Source: Closterium sp. NIES-65 (lineage: Eukaryota; Streptophyta; Zygnematophyceae; Desmidiales; Closteriaceae). Taken from it: a stretch of DNA of 64,000 nt. The notes beneath the pieces were generated by a model. That model searched no databases, was not told the DNA's origin, and saw nothing but the letters and a program-made list of their open reading frames with translations. The stretch lies in assembly GCA_948144175.1 (NCBI GenBank), contig CANXME010002322.1, positions 1-64,000 of the forward strand, written 5' to 3'. The number at the start of each line of letters is the position of its first letter. Within the stretch, counting starts at the first letter, position 1. The translations under genes and the position numbers were made by a program. Of the stretch, positions 9,946 through 20,617 are shown piece after piece.

Positions 9946-11106
9946 CATAGAGTAGAAGGTGCGGGTGACGAGCGCGAGGGAGAAGCTGGAGAGGGCAATG
10001 TCAAGCGATGTGGCCACTGCCGTGGGCACCACTGCATGCACGGGGCAGAGCACACAGGGCACAGGCCAACACACGTTTAAACAAGTAAGCATCCATTAGA
10101 AAGCCGCCTGAACCGAACCAGCCACAATGGACAAATTGCAGAACGTGCATGCACGAGTTCCTGAGCGCGCCCATCCCCATTCTCAATCCCTCCCTCCCAC
10201 CCACACGGCGATCCTCGCACGAAGTAGTCACGCCAGGAGATGGGGGAGGCGGGCAGCCACGAGTGGCAGCAGAGGTGACTTTTGAGGCGACTCAAAAGTC
10301 AGTCGACTAGAAACACTTTCGAGTCAACTCATCAAGTTACCTCACAGAAAGTAGTCGCGCCAGGAGATGGCAGTCACGAGTGGAAGCAGCAGTGAGGCGA
10401 TGGCACCCTGCACGAGGAAGTGCACGGTGGTCATGAGCAGTGGCGCTGGTAAGCGCCGGTGCTTCGCACCGATCAGCACCTTGTTGTACCTGCCTACCCA
10501 CCCACGGCCACCACCGCCCCGCCACCTACCCACCCACCCACCCATCCATCCACCACCGCCCCGCCCGTGCGTACATGCATGGCGATGCGATAGTGCAATG
10601 CATGGCGATGCGATAGTGCAATGCATAGCGGGAGTGCACAGGTACAGCAGGGGGCGATAAAGGGTTGGTTGCAAGGGGAGATACGAACGGGCGAAAGGGC
10701 CCTTTAGATGGATGGCCAGCCCAGTGAGAAATTTGATCACGCACTGGGGGAGTGGCAACTACAGGGAGGGTGGCTACACAGGAAAAGCGACATGCTTACA
10801 GGGAGCGCGGCATGCTACAGCGCCATGCTTAGAGCAGCATGCTTACAGGGAGAGCGCCGTGCTGAAGGTGTGCCAGAGCAGCACGAGCAGCACCACCTTA
10901 CCCGCCGACCACATCTACGGCGCGCACCATGGCGACACGCGCAACGCCGATGCTGACCCAGCAACGTCATCTTCCAGGTCCGCTGGCACGATAACATCTT
11001 CGCTATTCGCCATAGGCCGACTCGATTCCGTGATCGATTTGACCTGGATGGCATTGCTTGTGGCAAGTCGCGGCGAGAGCAGCGCTTGGCTCTCATTGGT
11101 CGACAT
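9946..11106 (-). pseudogene. Sugar-phosphate/nucleotide-sugar translocator (TPT/SLC35 family), truncated and stop-containing
   Basis: Three minus-strand exons join in one frame: 11106-10847, 10489-10341 and 10031-9946. The first starts at ATG 11106-11104 and ends in the first membrane helix (VVLLVLLWHTFSTALSL). The second begins YNKVLIG and carries the LPAPLLMTTVHFLVQ segment. The third carries VVPTAVATSLDIALSS. This order (WxTFS, LYNK, PLLMTxxHF, SWRDYF, PTAxATxLDI) is diagnostic of the TPT/SLC35 family of antiporters of Golgi, ER or plastid membranes. The frame has a TAG at 10917-10915 and a TGA at 10344-10342, and nothing follows the third exon although most of the ten-helix family fold lies beyond it. 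A partial copy of the second exon's end, with ISWRDYF, sits in the second intron at about 10205-10262. The family is secure; I infer a decayed gene. Confidence 0.8.
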
Positions 11107-12244
11107 GATGGCGAACAGGAACAGCTACGATGGTCAACCCTAAACTCCGCACTGATGAATTCTCGTGGCAGGGTGGCGTGGAGATTCGATCATAGCGTCT
11201 CAAAAATCCTGCCCTAAAAAAGTGTCTACAAAGTATGTTTAAACATGCCTCAAAGTATGCCACACGTGGCATACTTGTGACATTAAGTGGATCATTGCTG
11301 GAGCAATGGTGCTGCATACTTCGCGCATTCTTTTCGGAATGACAGAACTGACACGAAATGTTCCCACCCAAACTAGGTAATTCGCTACAAAAGGTCACTC
11401 GTTTAGAGACGCACGTCTGGTTACTGGTAATGCATTGTTACGAAATTAGTCATACAATCTCGATATGTTTTTTTCCAGAAACATTACACGTCAATTCATG
11501 ATACAAACAAATTTCGTTGTAACATTTCCGTTCACTATAATAATGTTTCGTTATTGTAATATACGTTGCTATGTACGTGCTACAATAATATGCTTCGAAT
11601 ATGCATCCGAATACATTTATTTACATAATATGTTTACAACGCATGCGATGTATCGGGGAACCCAAAACAGAGAACAAATCCCCCCTTCAAAAGCACCTCG
11701 ATCACCAAGCTTGGTGGCCGTCTCCACATAAAGCCTTAGGTCGAATCGCGCCAACAACGGAACTACTGTCACGTACCATTCTACCCCGTTACAGCGCCTA
11801 TACCACCCTATCCGCCACTGTTGATATAATGGCGGAGCGGCAGCCCCCAGCAGCATCGACAGATGTCGTAGCATCCGTCGCAGATGTCGCAGCCGTCGCC
11901 TCCGCAGATGTCGCAGCCGTCGCCGCCGCAGATGTCGCCTCAGTCGGAGTTAGTTCGTCGACTATTGGCCCACCAGAAGCGCGGCTGGGGAGTGGCGGCG
12001 CGTTTCTGCATTCGCAGGATGCCTACATCCTCGCTAGTATAGTGCTGCCCCGCTACTAGCTTCGCCTCTCTCCTCGCAGTTGCCACAGGGAATGTCGCCA
12101 CACGCCAATGCGCTGATCCAGATCGCCGCACAGACGACCCGGTCCTCCCTCCGCTAAACGCTTCAGATCTTGATTCGTCAGGGCGAGCCGCACAGTTATT
12201 CGCCTCTTCGTCCCTCCTTCGTTCAGCAGCGTTACCAACCAGCA
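11107..12244. other. Interval without a supported gene
   Basis: 11140-11650 is AT-rich. 11865-11945 holds a degenerate repeat of GATGTCGCAGCCGTCGC type that gives Ala/Val/Asp-rich frames. On the minus strand an open frame from 12238 to 12056 has protein-like composition (a segment LALTNQDLKRLAEGG). It follows the stop of the 631-aa gene in the same frame, so it could be a former 3' extension. No known domain. Confidence 0.35.
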
Positions 12245-15200
12245 TCAGGTACCCAGGATGAGGTTTCCTGCATCTGGTAACCAGTTTGAGGTGTCCCAAT
12301 AGCAATAACCAGCCTGCGATAACCAGTTCATGTAACCAGGCAGAGGTAACCATGCCACTTACGGGTTTCCTTGCCACTCGTCGCGTAGCATCGCGTCGCG
12401 TCTCGCTCGTACCACAAAATCTGCTCCTCCAGGCACCCCACGACACCCAAGTCCCCAATTAGTAACTAATGAATTGATGAATTGAGCAACCAATGATTTT
12501 GTGCGCATAAATATCCAGACACTACAAGGCATTACGGGGTTTAGATTGTTACTCACTCTGACCGATGCAATCCGACGCGAGGGTGATGGTGTGCTCGAGA
12601 AAGCGTGATCAAACCTGCCCATCGTTACGCTTGCTACTTGCTCATATTTGCTCCCCGTCGCAGCGTGCGTATGTGTACGCGGCAGCGTTCAGCGGGCAAA
12701 GAAGCTCCAAAACGGCATACGACACCCTCCTAGCCCTCCTCTCTGCGCCTTCATTCCAGGTATGCAATCCACTCTGCGCCTTCATTCCAGGTATTCCCTC
12801 CACTCTGCGCCTTCATTCCAGGTATTCCCTCCACTCTGCACCTTCATTCCAGGTATGCAATCCACTCTGCGCCTTCATTCCAGGTATTCCCTCCACTCTG
12901 CACCTTCATTCCAGGTATTCCCTCCACTCTGCGCCTTCATTCCAGGTATTCCCCCCACTCTGCGCCTTCATTCCAGGTATTCCCTCCTCTCTGCGCCTTC
13001 ATTTCTCTGCGCCTACAGACGGGTGCTGTGACACACCACTTAGTTGCTGCTGTGCCATCCATCCCCTTCCATCACACACCTCACCTGCTGCCGTTCCCTC
13101 CACCCCCTTCCTTCACACCCCTCGCTTGGTGCTGTTTCCTCCACCACCCTCCTTCGCACCCCTTTCGTTGCTGATGTTCCCTCCATCCCCTTCCTTCACA
13201 CACCTCGGTTGCTGCTGTTATTTTTCCGTCATGCTACATGCTGTTGTTCCCATGATTACCTACCTTCACACCCCCCTCGTTGCTGCGGTTCCCTCCACTT
13301 GCATTCCTTCACACCCCGTTACTTGCTGCTGTTCCCCCATCCCCTTCCTTCACACCCCGTTAATTGCTGCTGTTCCCTCCACTTGCCTTCCTACACCCCC
13401 CGTTACTTGCTGCTCTTCCCTCCATCCCCCTCCTTCACCCCCCGTTTGTAGCTACTGTTCCCTCCATCCCCTTCCTTCACACCCCTTTACTTGCTGATGT
13501 TCCATCCATCCCCTTCCACACACCCCTCGATTGCTGCTGTTCCCTCCACCTCGTTCCTTCATGCTGTTCATATGCTGCTGTTCCCCTGCTGCTGTTCCCC
13601 TGCTGCTGTTCCCCTGCTGCTGTTCCATCCATCCCCTTCCACAGACCCCTCGGTTGCTGCTGTTCCCTCCACCTCCTTCCTTCATGCTGCTCATATGCTG
13701 CTGTTCCCATTATCCCCTACTTTCACACCCCACGTTTGCTGCTGCTCCCGCCACCTCCTTCCTGCATGCTGCACACATGCTGCTGTTCCCTTGATCACCT
13801 TTTTTCATACCCCATTCGTTGCTACTGTTCCCTCCATCCCCAAACTTCACACCCCGTTAGGTGCAGCTGTTCCCTAGACCTCCTTCCTTCATGCTAGCCA
13901 CCTGCTGCTGTTCCCCTGCTGCTGTTCCATGTCTGCTCATGTTCCCCTGCTGCTGTTCCCATGCTGCTGTTCACCTGCTGCTGTTCCCCTGCTGCTGTTC
14001 CATGTCTGCTGCTGTTCCCCTGCTGCTGTTCCCCTGCTGCTGCTCCCCTGCTGCTGTTCCCCTGCTGCTGTTCCCCTGCTGCTGTTCCCCTGCTGCTGTT
14101 CCCCTGCTGCTGTTCCCCTGCTGCTGTTCCCCTTCCTTCACACCTTTCAGTGGCTGCTGTTCCCACCACCTCCTTCGTGCATGCTGCTCACATGTTGCTG
14201 TTTTCATGATCACCTTCCTTCAACCCCCACACTTTCTGCTGTTCCGACCATGACCCTACTTCACCCATTTGTTGCTGCTCTCCAACATTCATTGTGCCCC
14301 TTCCCCACCACCCCTCTTTCCCCCCCTTCTCGCAACCCTTCAACTATGACTTACCGGGGGACAAGGTCATCAAACTCTGGGCAGGATATAAGAACCTTGG
14401 GCACGGATGCGAACGCCCATGCGGCGTGCTCCTTCTTGTACCATGGTCCCTTGTCGATGTTGCCTTGTAGTATTGCGTGGCGCATCCATTCGCGTACACT
14501 GTTGTGATATTCACTCGTTTTGTCTTCGTTTTGTGGACCACTTCTTACGAGGCTGTTCAGAGTACTGTTCTTCAAACGATGCTCAACCTGTAAAAAAAAG
14601 CAGTGCCAAGCATTAACGTACGAATATATCCTGTTGTACAACTCGGAAAAAAGCGAATACATACTCCAAATAACCAGTATGCAACGTGATACGGCTTGAG
14701 AATCAAAGGACCAGCCTTCTTTCGTTTGAATGAAGCAGCAATTCCCACTTGAAATGGTGCTGTTGCAAATGGCACACGGTTTGCATCAGCATGCCACTTC
14801 CATAGGCCAAATGTATCGGGCTCTGACATGGGAAACAGAGGGGGAAGAGCGTGTTTGACTCTCACGCAATTCGAAGGGTAACCCACAATACAACGCGAGA
14901 ACAAGGAAGTGCACATTCACAATCGTTTACCTTCTTTGTATAGTTTGATAAAGTCCTCCACTTTTGTCGGTGCTCCGCGCACAGGTGGCAGTTTCACACG
15001 AGCATAGGTAGGGACGGTGTAAGGCAGACCGTGCATGAGATACACGGCTGTCCTTCCCTGCTCATGAATCTTACACCGTAGTCGCTGCAGCTTCTTGGTT
15101 AGCCAATCCCGACGGAGCTTGTCGTTGTTCCACACCATGTGGACTTTGAGTTTCAGGTCGGGCTCCTGAAATGATAGCGCTCTCAGCATGGCAGCCTCAA

Positions 15201-17974
15201 CTTCGGGATCTGCAGGCCACATCGTTGTCTCCTCGTCCTCTCTATCATACAGGAGTATATCGATGGTGTCCTTGCATAATGTCTGCCGGAGGGGTTAGTA
15301 CAACGAAATATGAAATGCGAGAAGAATAAAGGACGGCCAGCGGTGAGCTATAGAAATGGGCACCTAGATATAGGGGAAAGGATCTTGATTGATCTGCCGA
15401 GAATCGGGTCAATGCATGAATGGCCACAGAGGGAATCAAGAAGTGACCATGCAGAAAAAAAGGCAACTTCCCATGGGGTTGGCCTGAGTGGGGTGGGTGA
15501 ATTGACAACTTACCTGGTGCTGGCTTGCGTGGGGTGGGAGAATAGGCAGGTTGGGATGGGGCTGGCTTGAGTGGGGTGGGTGAATAGGCAACTTACCATG
15601 GCGCTGGCTTGAGTGGGGTGGGTAAATATTCAACTTACCATGGCTCTGGCCTGAGTGGGGTGGGTGAATAGGCAACTTACCTCGGGGCTGGCTAGAGTGG
15701 GGTGGGGGAATAGGCAGCATGGTATGGAGCTGGCTAGAGTGGGGTGGGTGCATAGGCAAATTACCTTTGGGCTGGCTATAGTGGGGTGGGGGAATAGGCA
15801 ACACACCCAGAGGCTGCCCTGAGTGAGGTGGGTGAATAGGCAACTTACCATGGGGCTGGCGAGAGGGGGGTGGGGGAATAGGCAGAATTGTATGGAGCTG
15901 GCTAGAGTGGGGTGGGTGAATAGGCAACTTACCATGGGGCTGGCGAGAGGTGGGCTTTTATAGGCAGGTTGGGATGGGGCTGGCTTGAGTGGGGTGGGTG
16001 AATAGGCAACTTACTAACGGGCTGGCATGAGTGGGGTGGGTGAATAGGCAGGTTGGGATGGTGATGGCTTGAGTGGTGTAGGGGAATATGCAGGTTGGGA
16101 TGGGGCTGGCTTGAGTGGGGTGTGTCAATAGGCAAGTTGGGATGGGGCTGAGCTGAGTGGGAACAAGTAGGGGAAATATAGATACGGTATCGTTAGAGGA
16201 GACAAAAACTGACTATGTATGCGGGGAGATGCTGGAGTGGGACAGACCATGGGTTGAAGAAACTGTGCAAGGGCGGAATACATATGCTATGGAATATCAG
16301 CCGCCCACGCGTAGATGTTCGTGGACCAGTGCATAAGAGTAAACTGTAGGCTGCGGTGTGACGAACGATTCACTCACCTTAAATCCAGTGAAAACATCAG
16401 GAATCGTCTTCAATGCATTCTCCATTCGTTCGGGCCAATTGTATTGCTTATGGTTCACGTCCCACAGCCATCTCTTGCCTCCTCGCCGGTGCATCTCACA
16501 CTCCACCGCCCGCGCTACCTCAGCCGTCATCGGATGGTGATGTGACGTTGGGTCTTCGTGTGAATGGATGGGCGGGCCTCTCGGGCGTTGTTGTACGGGT
16601 TCATGCCGCTTCTTCAGCCGGCCTCGCTGCCCATGGTGCCGATGGCTGTGCGACCTTGCACTTCCAGCCACGTTGGGTGTCCCTCTCGCGAGCGACTCTT
16701 GTAGTTGCTTCTTCAAATCCTCATTCTCTCGCAGAAATTCCTGAACGCTCCTGCCCTGCATGTCCGGTCTATGCCCACCACGCTTGGTATGGGGGGATTC
16801 TCGTGCATGTGGAGCATCCCTTTTTCCTTTTCGTGATTGGGCATGACGCTTCTTGCCAGCTTCCATTGCCGCCGCCGCAGCCGATGCCATGTTACCAGTG
16901 AAGCGAGTCTGTATCGGAGTGCCTGGTGGGGCAGTGCATGGGGTCAGCTCAGCCATGGGGCGTTCTTTCTGACTAGGCGTTCCACCTGGAGTGGAGCGGG
17001 GGGGAAATGGATACAAATGAAGCTCTTTAGCCTTCATCGGGCAGAGGGCATCAGCTCGCCCCTTCTCGCTCGCTCTCTCCAGCCTCAGAACTGCAAATGT
17101 TGACGAAAAGGCAACTTACCTTAGGGCTGGCTAGAGTGGGGTGGGTGAATAGGCAACTTACCTTTGGGCTGGCTAGAGTGGGGTGGGTGAATAGGCAACT
17201 TACCATGGGGCTGGCATGAGTGGGGTTGGGTGAATCGTCAACTTGGGATGGGGCTGGCTGGAGTGGGGTGGGTGAATAGTCAACTTGGGATGGGGCTGGC
17301 TGGAGTGGGGTGGGTGAATAGTCAACTTGGGATGGGGCTGGCTGGAGTGGGGTGGGTGAATAGTCAACTTGGGATGGGGCTGGCTGGAGTGGGGTGGGTG
17401 AATAGTCAACTTGGGATGGGGCTGGATGGAGTGGGGTGGGGAAATAGGCAACTAACCATGGGCTGGCTGGAGTGGGGTGGGTGAATAGTCAACTTGGGAT
17501 GGGCCTGGCTGGAGTGGGGTGGGTGAATAGTCAACTTGGGATGGGGCTGGCTGGAGTGGGGTGGGTGACTATGCAAATTACCATGGTGCAGGCTTGAGTG
17601 GAGTGGGAGAATAGGCAGGTCTCACTCTCTCTTGTTTTTCTCTCTCCCCACACCCACATACACACAATAATACTCACACAACCTCTCACCAGCACGTTTG
17701 ATCCTCATAGGCTCTCACCCATCGCATCCTCGTCTTCCTCATCCATGGAATCGATCTCATCCTCTGTTGCCTCATCGCGCCGTTCTTGTTCACTTGCCCA
17801 TGACATGTAGCCGGATTCATCTCCATGGGTGCCGTCTGACGACTCCGTTGCTGCTGCATGCTCATGCTCGGTATGGTGACCGTGTCTACGAGACGATGAT
17901 TCAGACACCTCGTAGGCCTCATAGCGGGTGGAACAGCCAGCTCCGGGCCGTGACGATCGCCGCGACGCATACAT
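12245..17974 (-). CDS. Unknown 631-aa protein, eight exons, next to the transposase genes
   Basis: Eight minus-strand exons join in one frame: 17974-17719, 17090-16378, 15282-14931, 14822-14665, 14587-14355, 12614-12557, 12465-12363 and 12267-12245. The sum is 1,896 nt, giving 631 aa plus TGA. All introns are GT-AG, most with GTAAGT or GTGAGT donors. Residues 1-86 are hydrophilic with an acidic block (71-86, EDEIDSMDEEDEDAMG). Residues 165-177 are strongly basic, like a nuclear-localisation signal. Residues 199-218 look like a short coiled coil. About 270-570 is a globular-looking part rich in Trp, Lys and charged residues (WLWDVNHKQYNW, FGLWKWHADANR, GPWYKKEHAAWAF). I recognise no family. 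The three longest introns are filled with minisatellites. The last three small exons are less certain. A nuclear, DNA-associated role is only a guess. It could be a host gene rather than transposon cargo. Confidence 0.72.
12745..13015. repeat. 31-bp minisatellite (CACTCTGCGCCTTCATTCCAGGTATTCCCTC)
   Basis: About nine units inside the fifth intron of the 631-aa gene (-). On the plus strand each unit contains TTCCAG|GTATTCC, an abutting acceptor-like and donor-like pair. The minus gene would not use this orientation. Confidence 0.9.
13020..14275. repeat. Compound pyrimidine-rich minisatellite with a 14-bp subarray
   Basis: Degenerate units of roughly 45-50 bp (CCTTCCTTCACACCCC...TTGCTGCTGTTCCCTCCA) alternate with tracts of the 14-bp unit CCCCTGCTGCTGTT (13570-13625 and 13905-14135). 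It fills the rest of the intron between the fifth and sixth exons of the 631-aa gene. The 14-bp unit read in all three frames gives long Cys/Pro/Leu-rich frames that are not credible proteins. Confidence 0.9.
15450..16155. repeat. 42-bp minisatellite, first array (donor-bearing on the minus strand)
   Basis: About 17 units of 42 bp in the second intron of the 631-aa gene. Many units carry, on the sense (minus) strand, ATG|GTAAGTTG, a near-perfect 5' splice site. Others have the variant CCCAACCTG in its place. Confidence 0.92.
17108..17590. repeat. 42-bp minisatellite, second array
   Basis: About 11 units of the same 42-bp family, in the first intron of the 631-aa gene. Two units retain AAGGTAAGTTG or ATGGTAAGTTG on the minus strand. 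Most of the rest carry CCCAAGTTGAC. Having the same family in two introns of one gene implies copying between introns. Confidence 0.92.
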
Positions 17975-18630
17975 CGTTGGATGATGAACGATTGATGCTT
18001 TTATGTGGTGTTGAGCATAGGGTGTGCATACATACGTAAGTGCTACAATCGAGAGGTATATGTCTTGAAAGAGGCCAAGTGTGTAGGCTAATTAGCAAGA
18101 GGATGTACGATGCTGCTACGGGTAACTCAAGAAGGTTCAGAAGGAATAGATTGAGAGGTGGGTAAGTGGATCTCGTTCTAAAGCTGTGAGGAGTGCCATA
18201 AAACTAACCAAGCAAGAATAGCTAGAGGATGTTCCACAATCAAGAAAGTCAGCAGGTGCAATGTTGGACAAATTCAAGAAGATATGAGGTGAGGTTTATG
18301 CTTGGCACTGTTCATTGGATTGTGGTAGAGGCCCATGTGCTCTTACCAGGTGAGGAACTCCCGCACTGTACATGGATTGTGGTTGAGGCCCATGTGCTCT
18401 TGACAGCAAGGAAACCCCACAAAATATGAACAGTATTTTTTTAAGAAATGGGCACCATTAGACATTGGTGTTCCCTAAAGATTTGTGGCACATTTCAATA
18501 AAACCCACGATCAGATTGAACATGTGCCAGTGCTCAATACATCCAATATGGAAACCCTTGGCATAGTATATTCCACAGTTTATGCATAGGTCCAATAGTA
18601 GCTTAGGCATTTTCAGACCAACTTCCGCAC
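17975..18630. other. Intergenic, between the two unknown minus-strand genes
   Basis: No gene seen. Two imperfect tandem copies of a segment of about 62 bp (GGATTGTGGTAGAGGCCCAT and following) lie at 18313-18435. The promoter of the 631-aa gene should lie in 17975-18100; a TATATAC-like motif on the minus strand sits near 18055. Confidence 0.4.
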
Positions 18631-19684
18631 CTAATACCAACGTCTCCTCCCTGTATACTTCCTAATGCCTAGAGGTTCACTACTAGGTGGAGGAGTTGTT
18701 TCCTCGTCAAAATCGTATGTGTCAAAGCCTTTCGTCCTAAAGGTTTGCCGCTTGAGGGATGGTTGATCTGGGGGGGCAGATATGACAGCTACAGTGCTCG
18801 GTTTTCCAGGTACAGGGCATATATACTTGCGTGTAGGCTTAGCCTCCCATGGAGCTTGCAGCCCAAGTGCATGTGCGAGGGAACCTAAAGGGATGCCGTA
18901 GCCATCAGGGCCCACATTGCCATCCCTGTCAAGCAAGGCAACCAAAGCTTAAGAAGAAGTGAGTATTATTTTTTATATAGACCGCAATCACATTTCAGGC
19001 ACTAGATGCTTACATGTAGGTGCAAGGGCGAGGCGTGGTGCGCGTCTTGCGGTGCTCCAGAGACTCCGGTAAGAAAACCACATCTGGAGCTCCATTGCGA
19101 TTGTAAATGCCTCCCTCGATCTGCTTGGCGAAGGGTTACAGGGATTTTTATGTCGGAAAAACACAAGCATCACCAAATCTCACTGAGCTTACCACATATC
19201 CCTCTGCATGAGCATATTGTAGCAGGAAATCCCGGTAATCAACTTTAGTTGCGGGGCTTTTCACAAGGTCATGCCAGCCAGTTGCATCCATGTTGACTGA
19301 AAGGTAGTCCGTGATGCATGCTTGAAAGCGTTGTGCGTCTTCTTTTGAGTTTGCATCTTCGTACGGAAACACCGCGTTTATGACCTGTGCGTCTACAAAT
19401 GCAAGGGGGTTGTGAATATCATTGCGTGCTATGAGGACGCTAGTTTCACAGCAAGCGCGCTTAGCTGAGGTGCTTCCTACATCGTTAATGCTGAAAGGCT
19501 CTAGCGCTTTCAAAAGAAGCTTTGGGGAAGGTTCTTCGTTCCTATCAATACATGCCATGTATTCTCGCTGGAGTAGAAGTGCGGTTAAAGCGCGATGCTT
19601 GCATGCGAATTTTTGAACTAGTCTAGTGCCACGAGGTATTGCGCTGGCCTCAATGCTCTGCTTTTGCTTTCCTAAGCTGGCCAT
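18631..19684 (-). CDS. Unknown 297-aa protein, three exons, divergent from the transposase
   Basis: Three minus-strand exons join exactly in frame: 19684-19193 (phase 0), 19120-19014 (phase 2) and 18925-18631, ending TAG. The total is 894 nt, or 297 aa. The introns are short (72 and 88 nt) and GT-AG, with GTAAGC donors and CAG acceptors. The start ATG at 19684-19682 is the first in the frame. The protein is soluble-looking, with a Lys/Gln-rich N-terminus, a central part with DAQVINAVFPYEDAN and YLSVNMDATGWHDLV, and a Pro-rich, basic C-terminus ending RRRWY. No signal peptide, membrane segment or known domain is visible. It shares a 933-bp spacer with the transposase gene, transcribed the other way. 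I infer co-regulation or shared mobility, but have no functional evidence. Confidence 0.8.
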
Positions 19685-20617
19685 GGCTAGGATTCCAGAG
19701 AGCTGTCGAGATTAATTGAAGAAACTTCAAGAACAAGTGAAAGTGATAAGGAGTTGCTTTTGCGAGATTGAAATACATGCCCGAGGCGCTGGGATACAAC
19801 ATTGGAAAATTGGTTCCGCAGCGCATAACCAGCAAGAAGCGGAACACAATCGCCTGGCTGCGAAAACACGTGAACAGCAGACTGCGCTGTAACATTGTTT
19901 TCACGCGCGGCATGTGATCGTCGTGGATGTATGACGAGCTTCGTGTGTAACCACCCGTGGCCAACAGCTCAGTGGGTAGTGCGTATGACGTCGTAGTACG
20001 AGGATCGTGAGTCACTTCGCATTGTCGGCGAAAAAAACGAAAGAACACGCGTTGGCCGGATGAATAACACTGAAATACGAGGGCTGGGCAGTCACTCTGC
20101 TACACTAAACAAACATTTTCGAATCCAATGAAAGTGCTACATGGCTGGGCTTTCAGGCGCAAGGAAGTTAGGTTTGGCAAAAACGGTAGACTACTTCTAT
20201 ATTGGGCAGGTTAGAGCGTGCTGCCATGGCGGACATGCGCATCTAGAAGGGTCTGGAGAGCTGGACGTGCAAGCAATGCTACTCGCTCGTGCCTAAAGAA
20301 TGACTAGAAAGGTCGTCACTAGCTGACTCTCGACAGTCTCGCCAACGGAGCATGGCACCATTTTATGGACGAAATGGCCTATGCATGAAGTATGAAGGGA
20401 TGAGCATGGTTCTTGATCCGAGTGTTTCATCGCTCGGAATACTTTTATCAACATTCGACCCATTGTTTGTTCTCGTTAGAGCCCTTCACCGTCCCAAGAC
20501 AAGAGTACGCACTGCGTTCACCCCTCGAGTTTCCTTATTCCTTGGCCCGAATCTCATCCATGGCTGCTAGCTAGTAAATATATATGTAGCCATCAAGCCG
20601 TCCTTCACTAGTAGGAA
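19685..20617. promoter_or_regulatory. Shared spacer (putative bidirectional promoter)
   Basis: This 933-bp region separates the divergent starts of the 297-aa gene and the transposase. AAATATATATG at about 20576-20586, some 32-42 bp before the transposase ATG, resembles a TATA box. No equivalent was found on the minus side. The bidirectional role is inferred from layout only. Confidence 0.4.

Noticed and set aside
13044..14507. Cys/Pro-rich frames (PCCCSPAAVPLLLF repeats) and their minus-strand counterparts
   Set aside because: They derive from the 14-bp and compound arrays inside an intron of the 631-aa gene.
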